Below, piece by piece: positions 55,416-64,000 of a stretch of DNA of 64,000 nt (its first letter is position 1; each line of letters begins with the position of its first letter). The stretch lies in the NCBI GenBank assembly GCA_965261695.1, contig OZ253474.1, forward strand, positions 3,906,001-3,970,000, given 5' to 3'. The translations under genes and the position numbers were made by a program. The stretch is from Bin5 sp965261695. GTDB lineage: Bacteria > Chloroflexota > Anaerolineae > Caldilineales > Caldilineaceae. The notes under the pieces are model-generated. The model had not been told where the DNA came from, made no database searches, and saw nothing but the letters and a program-made list of their open reading frames with translations.

Positions 55416-56279
55416 TCAGCTTGGACGAGCGCTGCGCACGCCCCATTCGACGTGATCTGTCTGTCCCAACTCTATCTGCCATTGCGGCGACCCGCGCCAT
55501 TCGAAGGGTTTCTCGCCCTGCGCATAGGCCAGTTTTTGACGCAATTGTATCCCCCGGAGCATATATTGCATATGCAATTTCACGAGAGGGTGACTGGCTT
55601 TATACTCACTGATATACCGGTCAATTGCAAACGCGCCGAAATAGATCGTGCGTCGCAGCGTCCCGCCCCGGCCAGTCCGTGAAGCGTGCAACGCATTGCC
55701 AGCGTGAACCACGATATCGCCCGGTTCCGTTTCAACGGGAAGCGCTCCCGGAAGGTTGAAGCCATGTTCATCCACCATATCTTGAATGTCAACCAAATCC
55801 CATTGATGGGTGCCGGGGATTACATGGACACACCCGTTTGCGAGAGTGGAGGCGTCCAGGTCAACCCCGACGACAGCCAGGCTGTCTGTTGCCCTGCCCA
55901 GCGTCGGTATGGCCGAGTCTCTATGCCAGGGCACAGGCGCCCCATACTCAGGCATTTTGATCACCAAAGCATCGTCTGCGAGGGTGAAATCACGGCCCAA
56001 GAGGCCTTCAGCAATCTCTAACATCCGGGGGTGTCCATACAGGGCCTTGACTTCAAGCGCACGTTTGCTTGTGGAGTTGATCCTGTTCAAGACAACCTTG
56101 CCGGTATCAGGATTGCGACGGTATTGATAGTCGGGCTGGGGAACCTGCCACGATGAAGCGAACTCGATCAGACGATCTGTGGCTTTCTGAAGTTGCTCAA
56201 CCTCAGCAAGAGAGAGAACGCCTGGTAGGTGCAGATACCCATTTTCGTTGTAGAAATCAACATATTTCTGATCTAACAT
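55416..56279 (-). CDS. Phytanoyl-CoA dioxygenase (PhyH) family protein
   Basis: This 287-residue protein has the iron-binding His119-Asp121 in PWHRDSAIPTLG. VIPGTHQWD and GNALHASRTGRGGTLRR give the distal His and the 2-oxoglutarate-binding Arg. GAGGAGGAATG precedes the ATG on the minus strand. It is the fifth PhyH gene, placed between glycosidases and an NADH:flavin oxidoreductase. The VVHAGNALHAS pattern resembles the branch that acts on small metabolites rather than phytanoyl-CoA. Confidence 0.9.
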   Translation of the reverse strand: MLDQKYVDFYNENGYLHLPGVLSLAEVEQLQKATDRLIEFASSWQVPQPDYQYRRNPDTGKVVLNRINSTSKRALEVKALYGHPRMLEIAEGLLGRDFTLADDALVIKMPEYGAPVPWHRDSAIPTLGRATDSLAVVGVDLDASTLANGCVHVIPGTHQWDLVDIQDMVDEHGFNLPGALPVETEPGDIVVHAGNALHASRTGRGGTLRRTIYFGAFAIDRYISEYKASHPLVKLHMQYMLRGIQLRQKLAYAQGEKPFEWRGSPQWQIELGQTDHVEWGVRSARPS

Positions 56280-56559
56280 GACTCACATTCCTCCTCGAGA
56301 AGTCAGCACGGTTGATCTGTGATCTGAAGAGGAAGACCGTCTACGGCCCCCTTTTGCTGTACCACTGTCTTGACCAAAACGATCAGTCATCTACAACATC
56401 GGGCGAATCACAGTCGTCGGGAGCTAACGACCCGCTGCGAAAGCCTGTCAGGCTGCAAATCTTCCTCGGCGCTCTCGATCGACAGGTCTTGACGGGGGCG
56501 CCCGCGTCTGACTGATTGCCTGGATGCAGATCACGCAACCGCGCGCGCCGACTGGCAGG

Positions 56560-58494
56560 TCAGAGCATACGAGCCACCAGTCCACCTTGCAGCGTCGCTT
56601 CTTGAACCGTGCGCGGGGTATTGGCATCCCCGATGGTATGGACCTCAGGCACAACCCCTCGCAACTCAAGAGCCAGTCCGTTGAGTGGCTCGGCCCCGGC
56701 GGAGATGACCACTGCGTCGACTTCTGCGAGGGCGCGCTCTTCGACAAAGCGGCTGTGCCGGATCAGGGCACTCCGGTCATCCCAGTATACGAGTTCCTCC
56801 TCTACGCTGAACTGTACGCCTCGATCCTGAAGCCGCCTCAGCATTTCCTCGCGTGTCATACCCTCGACAGCGCAGGCCGCCCGGGTCGCCGGGGTGATGT
56901 ATTCAATTTCGAGCCCGAGGGCAGACAGGTAGTCGCTCAACATCAGCGCATGCATGGTCCCGGTGCGATCGACGACCAATAGTTTCTCGATGCCGGTCAG
57001 ATTGCGGTTGAGGGCGTCAGGCACTGTCCATGTCTCGCGACCGCCGGGGATTTGGGCGATGCGCGCTTTGCATCCCGTGGCGACAATCACCGCGTCGGGC
57101 TTGAGTGCATCGATAGAAGCGGTCGTGGCGGTGGTGGACAGGCGAATCTCGAACTCGTTTTTCTGTGCCTGGCGCTGGTAAAACTCTGCGATCCGGACAA
57201 ACATCCGGCGCATAGGGCTGGCAGCGGCGAGATGCACTTGGCCACCCACTTGGTCGCTCTTCTCACACACGATCACTTCATGGCCGCGCGCATGGGCAGC
57301 CAGCGCAGCCTCCATACCGGCAGGTCCCGCTCCCACAATAACGACTCGTTTTCGCTGACGCGCGGGTTCCAACGCTGCCCAGGTCCGCTCCCGGCTCGTG
57401 ACGGGGTTGTAGACGCAACTCATGTGCTCAACGTTCCCAATGCAGCTTTGGAGACAGCGCGTGCAGTAACGAATGTCCTCAAGCCGACCTTCCTGAACCT
57501 TGCGCGCGAAGTGTGGATCGGCGATGTGAGACTTGGTCATACAGACCACATCCAGCATGCCGCCGCTGAGGGCCTCTTCGGCCATCTGCGGGGTGGTGAT
57601 GCGGCCAGCATGCATGATGGATAGCGAGGTGGTGCGCTTGATCTGATGCACAAGCGAAAGCCACTCCCCATCCGGACGGGTCATGGGGCCGTGGTGCAGG
57701 CCCCCATCGCCCGCCGTGAGGCTGATGTAGTCCACCAGACCCATTGACTCAAGCCGAGCGATTAGCGCAACATAGTCCTCCGTCGTCATTCCGCCTTCTT
57801 CCTGATCGTGGGCCTTCAGGCGTATACCAAGCGGCACTTCATCCTTGATTGCGTCTCGCATCGATTGGAGGGTCTCTACGACGAAGCGTATGCGGTTGGC
57901 GAGCGGTCCGCCGTATTCGTCGGTGCGCCGGTTCAAGATTGGGCTGAGAAACTGGGCATGCAAGTTGCCTTCATGGGCATGGAGTTCCAGGCCGTCGATG
58001 TCACCCGCTTTGGCCCGAGCGGCAGCCTCACCGAAACTGCGGGCCAGGGCGCGCAGTTCTGCCGCACTTCGATCAGGGCAACGGGGGCGCTGACGGGCGT
58101 GGGCAACGACCTGCGCCTGCATGCCAGAGCGGATGCGAGCGCCTGCGCCGACGGGGAGGGGGTCTCCCGTGTGAATGAGTTGGGCGAAGACTTTGGCGCC
58201 GTGCCGGTGCCCCGCCTCGGCCAGCATCCGGTAGCAGGGTATGATAGCCTCTGACGTATTCTGAATCCAATCCGGTCCGGCGTCATAGGTCGGGCCTGTG
58301 GCGCCGATGACAAAAAGACCTATGCCGCCTTGCGCGCGTTCTTCAATGTAGGCGGCGAACTCTTCGTTGGGCAGTCCATCAGTGACCCACCACCCCGCGA
58401 AATGGGCGCTCACCGCGATACGGTTGCGAAGCGTCACATTTTTGAGAGTGAAGGGGCGAAACAAGTGGGGGAATTTGTAATGTTGTGTTGACAC
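56560..58494 (-). CDS. 2,4-dienoyl-CoA reductase-like NADH:flavin oxidoreductase (OYE family, FAD/NAD domain)
   Basis: This 644-residue fusion enzyme has an N-terminal FMN-binding TIM barrel (about residues 1-340, with HLFRPFTLKNVTLRNRI and HAHEGNLHAQFLSP). Next comes a 4Fe-4S motif (CTRCLQSCIGNVEHMSC). The C-terminal FAD/NAD(P) domain begins VVIVGAGPAGMEAALAA. The architecture matches dienoyl-CoA reductase and trimethylamine-dehydrogenase-like proteins. The barrel motif HAHEGNLHAQFLSP is typical for reduction or demethylation of enones or amines. It is the last gene of the phosphonate-type minus-strand block. Confidence 0.9.
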   Translation of the reverse strand: MSTQHYKFPHLFRPFTLKNVTLRNRIAVSAHFAGWWVTDGLPNEEFAAYIEERAQGGIGLFVIGATGPTYDAGPDWIQNTSEAIIPCYRMLAEAGHRHGAKVFAQLIHTGDPLPVGAGARIRSGMQAQVVAHARQRPRCPDRSAAELRALARSFGEAAARAKAGDIDGLELHAHEGNLHAQFLSPILNRRTDEYGGPLANRIRFVVETLQSMRDAIKDEVPLGIRLKAHDQEEGGMTTEDYVALIARLESMGLVDYISLTAGDGGLHHGPMTRPDGEWLSLVHQIKRTTSLSIMHAGRITTPQMAEEALSGGMLDVVCMTKSHIADPHFARKVQEGRLEDIRYCTRCLQSCIGNVEHMSCVYNPVTSRERTWAALEPARQRKRVVIVGAGPAGMEAALAAHARGHEVIVCEKSDQVGGQVHLAAASPMRRMFVRIAEFYQRQAQKNEFEIRLSTTATTASIDALKPDAVIVATGCKARIAQIPGGRETWTVPDALNRNLTGIEKLLVVDRTGTMHALMLSDYLSALGLEIEYITPATRAACAVEGMTREEMLRRLQDRGVQFSVEEELVYWDDRSALIRHSRFVEERALAEVDAVVISAGAEPLNGLALELRGVVPEVHTIGDANTPRTVQEATLQGGLVARML

Positions 58495-58497
58495 GGC

Positions 58498-58670
58498 TCA
58501 AGCCCCTTGGGCGAGTTGATATGCACCTTGCAGAGGCGCTTTGCCTTTGCCTCTCACGATGCCTGTCATTTCGTTGCCATATCTGAACAGCGCGACAGAT
58601 GGGATCGCTTTCGCCAGGGAGGCGCTGTCCATGGGCAAGTCCTCTGAACAGAAGGGTGCGGGCAGGCGCT
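58498..58670 (-). pseudogene. Thioredoxin-like C-terminal fragment
   Basis: On the minus strand a short frame reads EDLPMDSASLAKAIPSVALF, then RYGNEMTGIVRGKGKAPLQ, and ends at 58498. The pattern (x-IPSVALFRxG-x-E) recalls the second half of a thioredoxin (IPTLLLFKNGE). The CxxC active-site half is missing. It fills the gap between the alcohol dehydrogenase and the oxidoreductase. The similarity is suggestive only. Confidence 0.35.
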
Positions 58671-58676
58671 TCCGCT

Positions 58677-59780
58677 TCAGTGAGTCGGTCTTACAGCAAC
58701 ACGGATATACTTGCCGGTGGTCGCAACCCGAACGGCGTCGTTTATTTCGGCCAGAGGAAATATGCTCCCGACCAAAGCTGAATAGGGGAACTTGCCACAT
58801 CGCTGTTCCAGAAACCTCAAAGCCTGGCCCAAATGATCAGGGCGGTAGTTATGAATGCCCTTTATGGTAAGACACTTGCGTGTCACCTGATTGCCGTCTA
58901 TCCCTAAATCGTTGCCCGGTGTTACGAGTCCTGCGATCAGATACCGTCCACCAATGCGTAATGCTTCAGCCGCCTGCGCAACAGCAACTTTCGCTCCGCA
59001 TGCTTCAAAAGCGACATCAACACCATATGCGCCGGTCTGGCTGCGAATCTGCGATAGCGTTTTCTCGTCGCTTGATTCCCCTATGTTGATACATAGATCG
59101 GCCCCAAATTTGGAGGCCAACTCCAATCGTTTCTGGTTGATGTCAGTGACAATGATCTCCTGTGCGCCCGCCTCAGCCACAACCGCGATGAGGTTCAAGC
59201 CCAATGAACCCGCGCCTTGAATGAGTACCGTTTCTCCTCTTTCAACCCCAATTGTCTCAACCGCGTTCATCGCGGTTGACAGGGCGCAGTTAGCTGGCGT
59301 AGCTATCTCGTCGGAAACAGGATCGGGAACTCTGAAAATGGCCGTGCCTGGGAAAAGATAGATGTACTCAGCATAGCCGCCTGTCAACCCCGGTGGCTCA
59401 TTGCAGCCTGTGTGACCGTACTTGCGCAGATGCACACACTTTTGTGGCAGATCCAGCTGGCAATAGAAACAGTTGGCACAGCAAGCCATGATGGACCATG
59501 ATACCCTATCTCCCACACTCAGTTTGTGGCCGAATCCGTCGGCCGCCAATCCATCACCCAGCGCTACGATGTCCCCTATAATCTCGTGGCCGAGGATGAT
59601 CGGCGTCGGCTCCTTACGCTTACCGCTGATTGTATGCAGATCGGAGCCACAGATGGTGCTCAGCCTTATCCTGCACAAAGCGGCGCCCGGTTCGATGGAT
59701 TGAGGAATTGCAAACTGCTGAATCGTCAACGGTTTGCCCGCTCCCGAAAACACGGCGGCGCGGCACGATTTCTCGTCCAT
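58677..59780 (-). CDS. Zinc-dependent alcohol dehydrogenase, phosphonate-associated type
   Basis: This 367-residue medium-chain dehydrogenase has catalytic zinc ligands in ICGSDLHT and GHEIIGD. Four structural-zinc Cys occur in CCANCFYCQLDLPQKC, and the NAD-binding GAGSLGLNL is present. It resembles the alcohol dehydrogenases often found beside phosphonate-degradation genes. It directly follows phnX (9-nt gap) on the same strand. Conversion of a hydroxy- or amino-alkylphosphonate to phosphonoacetaldehyde, or removal of the acetaldehyde product, would fit. This is inference from neighbourhood. Confidence 0.82.
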   Translation of the reverse strand: MDEKSCRAAVFSGAGKPLTIQQFAIPQSIEPGAALCRIRLSTICGSDLHTISGKRKEPTPIILGHEIIGDIVALGDGLAADGFGHKLSVGDRVSWSIMACCANCFYCQLDLPQKCVHLRKYGHTGCNEPPGLTGGYAEYIYLFPGTAIFRVPDPVSDEIATPANCALSTAMNAVETIGVERGETVLIQGAGSLGLNLIAVVAEAGAQEIIVTDINQKRLELASKFGADLCINIGESSDEKTLSQIRSQTGAYGVDVAFEACGAKVAVAQAAEALRIGGRYLIAGLVTPGNDLGIDGNQVTRKCLTIKGIHNYRPDHLGQALRFLEQRCGKFPYSALVGSIFPLAEINDAVRVATTGKYIRVAVRPTH

Positions 59781-59788
59781 GTCATTGC

Positions 59789-60622
59789 CTAGGGTCTGTC
59801 GCCCAGCTTCAGTCTTTGTTCGATTTCGTCAACAATGGCCGGTACATCCACTATAGACTCGACGACGTAATGCGCGCCCACTGCGGCCAGACCGTCCGCT
59901 GCTCGGGCGACTCTCCGTTGCACCTCGTCATCGGGCAGGGCAGCCAGTTCCTTCTCGTTCAGTCCGACTTCATTGCCGGTCTTGGATAGTCCAATCGTCC
60001 ACGTTCCCGCGTTCAGCCCTTCTGCAATGCCCGGCTTGGTGTCGTCAACCTTTATGACAGCTGCGGGGGGAAAGACGCGTGCCTGCTGCATGTTGCACAG
60101 GACCATCCAAGGCTCGGGTCGGCCCGCGGGGACATCGCTGGCGCAAACATTCGCATCAGGGGCGTAGCCCTGCTTTTTCGCTTCGCGCAGGTTGATCTCC
60201 ATTGCCGCGGTAAAGTAGCCGGTGGTGGAACCTATCTTGATCCGGCGCTCTCGCAACTCTTTGGCTGCTTCAACCGTTCCGGGAATGAGTTCGCTATAGT
60301 CGGCAATGCAGGCCACCTGCAGGGGGACAAAATCCTTCTCAAACATTGCCTGCACATCCGCTTCCGTACATTCCCTGCCATGTGCCTCATTCCACAGTTC
60401 AGCAACTTCAGCCTGGCGGGAAATCGCGCGGATGTGATCCACTTTTTTGAGTCCCATAGGCTGCCGCGCCTGTTTCATGGAGATCTCCACCCCCTGCCGA
60501 TTGAATACCTCAACGAATACAACCGCCGGTGCATAGCAGCCGTAGTCCAATGTCGTGCCTGCCCAATCAAGAATGACCAGCCTGACCGGACCTCGGTAGG
60601 ATCTTTGAAAAACAAATTCCAT
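59789..60622 (-). CDS. phnX: Phosphonoacetaldehyde hydrolase
   Basis: This is a HAD-superfamily phosphonatase of about 277 residues that splits phosphonoacetaldehyde into acetaldehyde and phosphate. The catalytic Asp19 is in ILDWAGTTLDYG. The Schiff-base Lys60 is in PMGLKKVDHIR, GSTTGYF is the second motif, and the acidic motif KVDDTKPG binds Mg2+. VPAGRPEPWM is diagnostic for PhnX. The ATG at 60622 uses a GGAGG that lies inside the last codons of the upstream epimerase gene, so the two genes are coupled. A start at 60637 is less likely. Confidence 0.92.
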   Translation of the reverse strand: MEFVFQRSYRGPVRLVILDWAGTTLDYGCYAPAVVFVEVFNRQGVEISMKQARQPMGLKKVDHIRAISRQAEVAELWNEAHGRECTEADVQAMFEKDFVPLQVACIADYSELIPGTVEAAKELRERRIKIGSTTGYFTAAMEINLREAKKQGYAPDANVCASDVPAGRPEPWMVLCNMQQARVFPPAAVIKVDDTKPGIAEGLNAGTWTIGLSKTGNEVGLNEKELAALPDDEVQRRVARAADGLAAVGAHYVVESIVDVPAIVDEIEQRLKLGDRP

Positions 60623-60626
60623 GCGT

Positions 60627-61550
60627 CTAACCTCCATGCTTTTCCTTGTTCAGCAGATACACACAATTGCGCCAGGAGTGGCGCGGGGCATAGCCCAGTT
60701 CGCGCGCGGCCTTGCCGTGCGAGACGAGTGTGGCGTAACCGCTGATGGTCTCGCGAAGTGGCACATCTGGGAAGAAGCGTTCGAGCAGCGCTGAGCTTTC
60801 AAATCGGGAGAAGCAATCAGCAGCGCTGAGAAAGTAGACGCCATGCTCGACCGCCTCGTTCTCCAACGCCAGACGGACGGCCGTGGCCACATCTCGGGCA
60901 TCCACGTAGACCCAAAAAGACCACTGTCCGCCGGCTGGGTGATCGATCGCCAAGAGAAACTTGCCCCATAACTCCTCGACGGTAGCGGCGCCCCAGTCCT
61001 CTGAAGGCACGATGAGATCGGCCCCCTGCCGGTCCAGATACTTGCCGCCAGCAATGCGCAGGCAGATGGTGCGTACGCCGTGTGCAGCGGTGTAGCTTCG
61101 ACAGGTCAGTTCGTTAAGGCTCTTGCTCAAGGCGTAGGCATCCCGAGGGCGACAGGGATGTTCCTCATCCAGGGGCAGATAGTCGGGAGGGACCTCGTGC
61201 CGGCGCCAATATCCTGTTGCCGCGTTCGATGAGGCCAGGACCACCTGCCCTACGCCCTCCAACACGGCGGCCTCCAAGACGTGGATAGTTCCGATAACAT
61301 TGACCTGTAACACTCGTTCAGGCGAATAGCTCTGGAGATTGGGGATGGCCGCCAGATGCACAATAGCATCTTTGCCCCGGCTCGCTGCCTTCAATTGCGC
61401 TATATTGAGCGTATCCCCTGCAAAGGCGCGGACGCCCTCCGGCGGCTGCGGACTGCGGCTGAAAATGGTCACCTGATGTTGGTGGGCCATCAGTTCGCGC
61501 ACCACGTAGCCGCCAATCATGCCGCTGCCGCCTGTTACCAACACGTCCAT
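60627..61550 (-). CDS. NAD-dependent epimerase/dehydratase (extended SDR)
   Basis: This 307-residue short-chain dehydrogenase has a Rossmann motif (VTGGSGMIGGYVV) and the catalytic Tyr-Lys pair in DAYALSKSLNEL. Substrates of the family are usually nucleotide sugars or small hydroxy acids. Its last codons carry the Shine-Dalgarno for phnX. The position between phnX and a second alcohol dehydrogenase suggests a step in the same pathway, possibly on a sugar- or polyol-linked phosphonate (inference). Confidence 0.88.
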   Translation of the reverse strand: MDVLVTGGSGMIGGYVVRELMAHQHQVTIFSRSPQPPEGVRAFAGDTLNIAQLKAASRGKDAIVHLAAIPNLQSYSPERVLQVNVIGTIHVLEAAVLEGVGQVVLASSNAATGYWRRHEVPPDYLPLDEEHPCRPRDAYALSKSLNELTCRSYTAAHGVRTICLRIAGGKYLDRQGADLIVPSEDWGAATVEELWGKFLLAIDHPAGGQWSFWVYVDARDVATAVRLALENEAVEHGVYFLSAADCFSRFESSALLERFFPDVPLRETISGYATLVSHGKAARELGYAPRHSWRNCVYLLNKEKHGG

Positions 61551-61564
61551 GCTGTTTCCTTTGC

Positions 61565-62563
61565 TCAGCGAGTCAGGACGATCTTCATCACGCGTTTTGG
61601 ATGGCCTACCACCTCGTCAATCGCCTGCTGCAGATCCGCCAACGGCCACGTGGTGATCAGATTGTCCACTTTACACCAACCCCGTGCTGCCCAGTCCAAC
61701 CCGATCTGCGCAAACCGCCTGTTCCCTTTCTGCCCGCCTGGTGTAGATTCCCGCCAGTTGTTCAGGAGACGAAACGCTTTGTGGTGCCAGGGCCACAAGT
61801 TGAGGGTTTCGGGCCAAGCGTGGACGCCAAAGCCATAGATGGTGCCACCCGGTCGAACCAACTCCGCCGCGGTGTCAAGGGCGCCCGGCATACCGGCACT
61901 CTCGATCACCAGATCGAATCCTTGCCCCTCGGTCAACTCTTCGAGCGCTCTGGGCACCCCGCCTTCCTGGATGTTGTAGACCTGATCCGCCCCCAACTGT
62001 TTGGCGATCTCCAGCCGGCAGGGCAGTAAGTCGAACATGGCCACCTTCCATGCGCCCTGCAAGCGAATCGACTGGGCCAGAAGTTGCCCGAAGAAGCCAG
62101 CGCCGACCACCGCAACCAGATCGGCCGGGCGGATACCCGACGACAAAGTGGCCTTCACAACCATCGCCAGCGGCTCACAGAGTCCCGAGGCAAAGGACAG
62201 GGCCTCGGGAATATGAAACACGGCATCCTCATGCTGAACATAGTGGTCAGCGAACTGCATGCGGATGTCCGGTCCGGGCGCACCACCGAGGCTGCTGACG
62301 CGATCTCCGGGGCGAAAGCGGGTGACCTCGCGCCCCACCTCAACCACAACACCGCCGGGTTCGTGTCCGATGTAATCGGTAGGGGGGGTGATTGCTGTGT
62401 GTTTGCCAGAGATGACGACCACGTCACTGGCGCATAGTCCCACAGCCCGCGTCTCGATCAGGATCTCTCGTGGGCCAGGCAGTGGCAGGGGCCGTTCGCG
62501 GAACTCAATGCAATTGGGCGCTACACACACCGCATATCGTGTGTGGTCGCTTTTCATTTTCAT
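61565..62563 (-). CDS. Zinc-binding alcohol dehydrogenase without the structural-zinc lobe
   Basis: This 332-residue medium-chain dehydrogenase has catalytic ligands Cys in VGLCASDVV and His in IGHEPGG. NAD binding is at VVGAGFFGQLLAQ. After GDRVSSLGGAPGPDIR, where relatives usually carry four structural-zinc Cys, there are none, so that lobe is absent or altered. It lies 14 nt downstream of a DegT gene and 14 nt upstream of the epimerase, within one operon. It probably oxidises or reduces a polyol or sugar intermediate. Confidence 0.85.
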   Translation of the reverse strand: MKMKSDHTRYAVCVAPNCIEFRERPLPLPGPREILIETRAVGLCASDVVVISGKHTAITPPTDYIGHEPGGVVVEVGREVTRFRPGDRVSSLGGAPGPDIRMQFADHYVQHEDAVFHIPEALSFASGLCEPLAMVVKATLSSGIRPADLVAVVGAGFFGQLLAQSIRLQGAWKVAMFDLLPCRLEIAKQLGADQVYNIQEGGVPRALEELTEGQGFDLVIESAGMPGALDTAAELVRPGGTIYGFGVHAWPETLNLWPWHHKAFRLLNNWRESTPGGQKGNRRFAQIGLDWAARGWCKVDNLITTWPLADLQQAIDEVVGHPKRVMKIVLTR

Positions 62564-62578
62564 CCTCGCTTTCTCTCG

Positions 62579-63796
62579 CTACCCTTGGCAGTTCCTCATC
62601 CCGTCGATCAAGCCTGCAATGACGGTATCAATCTCCCAATCCTCCATCGCGGCGCAGATGGGCAGATTAATCTGCTGCTCGAACCATACTTTCTCGCAGA
62701 TGGGACATTCACCGAACCTGTGACCCTCAGTCCGATGCTCGGCGCTGAGGTGAAGCGGCCAGAAGCGCATAATGATCTGCACGCCACGCTCTTCCTGGAG
62801 ATACTTGGAGAACACGTCCCGATCGACACCGGAATCGGGTTCGACAAAGCAGGTGTAAAGATGCCAGGCACTCTTGTCGGCCGCGGCGATCTTGACCGGA
62901 CGCAGACCAGGGATGTCTGCAATGGCCTCTGTGTAACGGTGCGCCACACGCTCCCGCGCCGCGATGAAGCTGTCCAACTTGCGCAGCTGGACGCGTCCGA
63001 CGGCAGCCTGCACTGCGCTCATCCGGTAGTGCGTGCCCATCTCATCGATGCGCGTATGGTCTCTCGTCCAGCTGATGCCTGCATGATCGAAAACCTGGGA
63101 GTCTGGCTTGGCATACGGGCCAATGTGGTCTGTGCCTCGGTCGACGGTTTCGCCCATTATACCCATGGTGCGCAGCGCCGCAGCCTCTGCCGCCCACTCG
63201 TCGTTGTTTGTGGTGAGCATGCCACCCTCCCCCAGGGTGGTCATGTTCTTGAGCGAGTGGAATGAAAAGCAGCACAGATCGCCGCCGCCGATCTTGCGCC
63301 CCTTGGATTCTGCGCCCACTGCGTGCGCACAATCCTCGACGACGGGAAGGTTGTAGTCGGTGGCGATCTTCCTGATGGCGTCCATATTGGCTGGATTGCC
63401 GCCGTGATGCACGAGGTATATCGCCTTGGTGTGGGGACCGATTTGGGCCTCAATGGTATCTGGGGCGATGTTCAGGGTTTCCGGGTCGATGTCAGCAAAG
63501 CGCACGCGAACCCCTCGGGCGATGAGGGCCAATGTCGTCGATAGAAAACTTTGGGGTGTGCAAACCACCTCATCGCCCGGCCCGAGCCGAAGCACCTGCG
63601 CACAAACGTGCAGGGCCGCGGTACACGAACTCACTGAGATGGCGTGCTTGGCCTGGCTGTAGGTACGGAAATCCTCCTCAAAAGCCATGCGCTCGGGACC
63701 CCATGCCAGACTCTGGCCGGAGGAGATCACGCGTCGGATGGCCTCGATTTCCTCTTCTCCCAAGATGCTGCCAACGCTATGCTCCACAACCCTCAT
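62579..63796 (-). CDS. DegT/DnrJ/EryC1/StrS family aminotransferase
   Basis: This 405-residue PLP-dependent enzyme has Asp155 in VVEDCAHAVGAES and Lys183 in SFHSLKNMTTLGEGG as the active-site residues. LTPQSF-like and SSCTAALHVCAQ segments are also present. It is the first gene of the minus-strand operon with two alcohol dehydrogenases, an epimerase and phnX. A sugar or keto-compound transaminase role fits. The preceding 200 bp (63797-64000) would hold its promoter, but no clear -35/-10 pair was identified. Confidence 0.92.
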   Translation of the reverse strand: MRVVEHSVGSILGEEEIEAIRRVISSGQSLAWGPERMAFEEDFRTYSQAKHAISVSSCTAALHVCAQVLRLGPGDEVVCTPQSFLSTTLALIARGVRVRFADIDPETLNIAPDTIEAQIGPHTKAIYLVHHGGNPANMDAIRKIATDYNLPVVEDCAHAVGAESKGRKIGGGDLCCFSFHSLKNMTTLGEGGMLTTNNDEWAAEAAALRTMGIMGETVDRGTDHIGPYAKPDSQVFDHAGISWTRDHTRIDEMGTHYRMSAVQAAVGRVQLRKLDSFIAARERVAHRYTEAIADIPGLRPVKIAAADKSAWHLYTCFVEPDSGVDRDVFSKYLQEERGVQIIMRFWPLHLSAEHRTEGHRFGECPICEKVWFEQQINLPICAAMEDWEIDTVIAGLIDGMRNCQG

Positions 63797-64000
63797 TGCA
63801 ATTCTCCTTGCATGTCATATCATCCTGCCAGGCTACGCACCCGGTTTGCCGCCTTGCAGAGCCATCTGAAATTGAGAGTTGATCAGTCCTGATTGGCGTT
63901 CCGCCTACAGCGCACGTGAACCGCCTACCCAATTCTACACTTGAACAAAAAAATAAGCTAGGGCATTCGCGAGTTTCGCAGCGTGCATTCTATGATTGAG

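Noticed and set aside
1..64000. tRNA, rRNA, origin of replication or prophage
   Set aside because: No cloverleaf-like, rRNA, DnaA-box cluster or phage structural gene was recognised on either strand by reading; a dedicated RNA search was not possible.

Overview
The window looks like an accessory, repeat-rich part of a chromosome from an uncultured, fairly high-GC bacterium. All four substrate-binding proteins start with a twin-arginine-like motif followed by a lipobox and an Ala/Pro-rich linker (for example RRKFLR then LAAC). The gene content combines many phytanoyl-CoA dioxygenase-like (PhyH) oxygenases, peptide-type and sugar-type ABC importers without their ATPases, heparinase-like lyases and Gfo/Idh oxidoreductases. 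This resembles marine or sponge-associated Chloroflexota such as Caldilineae, with Poribacteria-like lineages as an alternative. That placement is inference: no rRNA or other marker gene is present.

Layout. 1-9.2 kb: PhyH, a DUF433/DUF5615 toxin-antitoxin-like pair, a cytochrome P450, a family-5 ABC importer (binding protein, DppB, DppC), a second PhyH and a Gfo/Idh oxidoreductase. 9.3-10.9 kb: an IS630-type element with a -1 frameshift, apparently inserted in an IS1-like remnant. 11-18.2 kb: a second family-5 importer, a GH127-like glycosidase and a sialidase-like protein. 18.3-20.5 kb: a chimeric pseudogene and a 1.2-kb non-autonomous mobile element. 20.5-32.2 kb: a sugar ABC importer, an intact heparinase II/III-like lyase, a DUF624 membrane protein, a DegT aminotransferase, a second lyase fused to an amidohydrolase fragment, and PhyH. 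32.4-40 kb, mostly minus strand: PhyH, two sugar-phosphate-isomerase-like (SPI) genes, gene fragments, an inactivated IS701/IS4-type element and two further copies of the mobile element. 40.4-51.2 kb: three SPI genes, then NHL/YIP1, DUF5696, two sugar permeases and a binding protein. 51.4-63.8 kb, minus strand: GH4, a GH36-like glycosidase, PhyH, an old-yellow-enzyme-type oxidoreductase, and a phosphonate-type operon (two alcohol dehydrogenases, PhnX, an epimerase, a DegT aminotransferase).

How the genes may work together. Each transporter block is paired with glycan-cleaving or sugar-modifying enzymes. This suggests uptake and dismantling of modified, acidic or sialylated glycans and small organic molecules such as phosphonates. 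No ABC ATPase is encoded, so the importers must share an ATPase encoded elsewhere.

Main surprises. (1) A mobile element present in three copies has inverted GGGTGCATCC ends, 8-bp target duplications and an internal array phased every 10 bp; one copy can be compared with its own empty site. (2) A perfect 14-bp hairpin lies exactly between a strong Shine-Dalgarno and the start codon of the GH127-like gene. (3) A tandem SPI pair carries a new-looking Cys-rich tail, and one member has lost two expected metal-ligand glutamates. (4) Gene chimeras lie beside the repeats.
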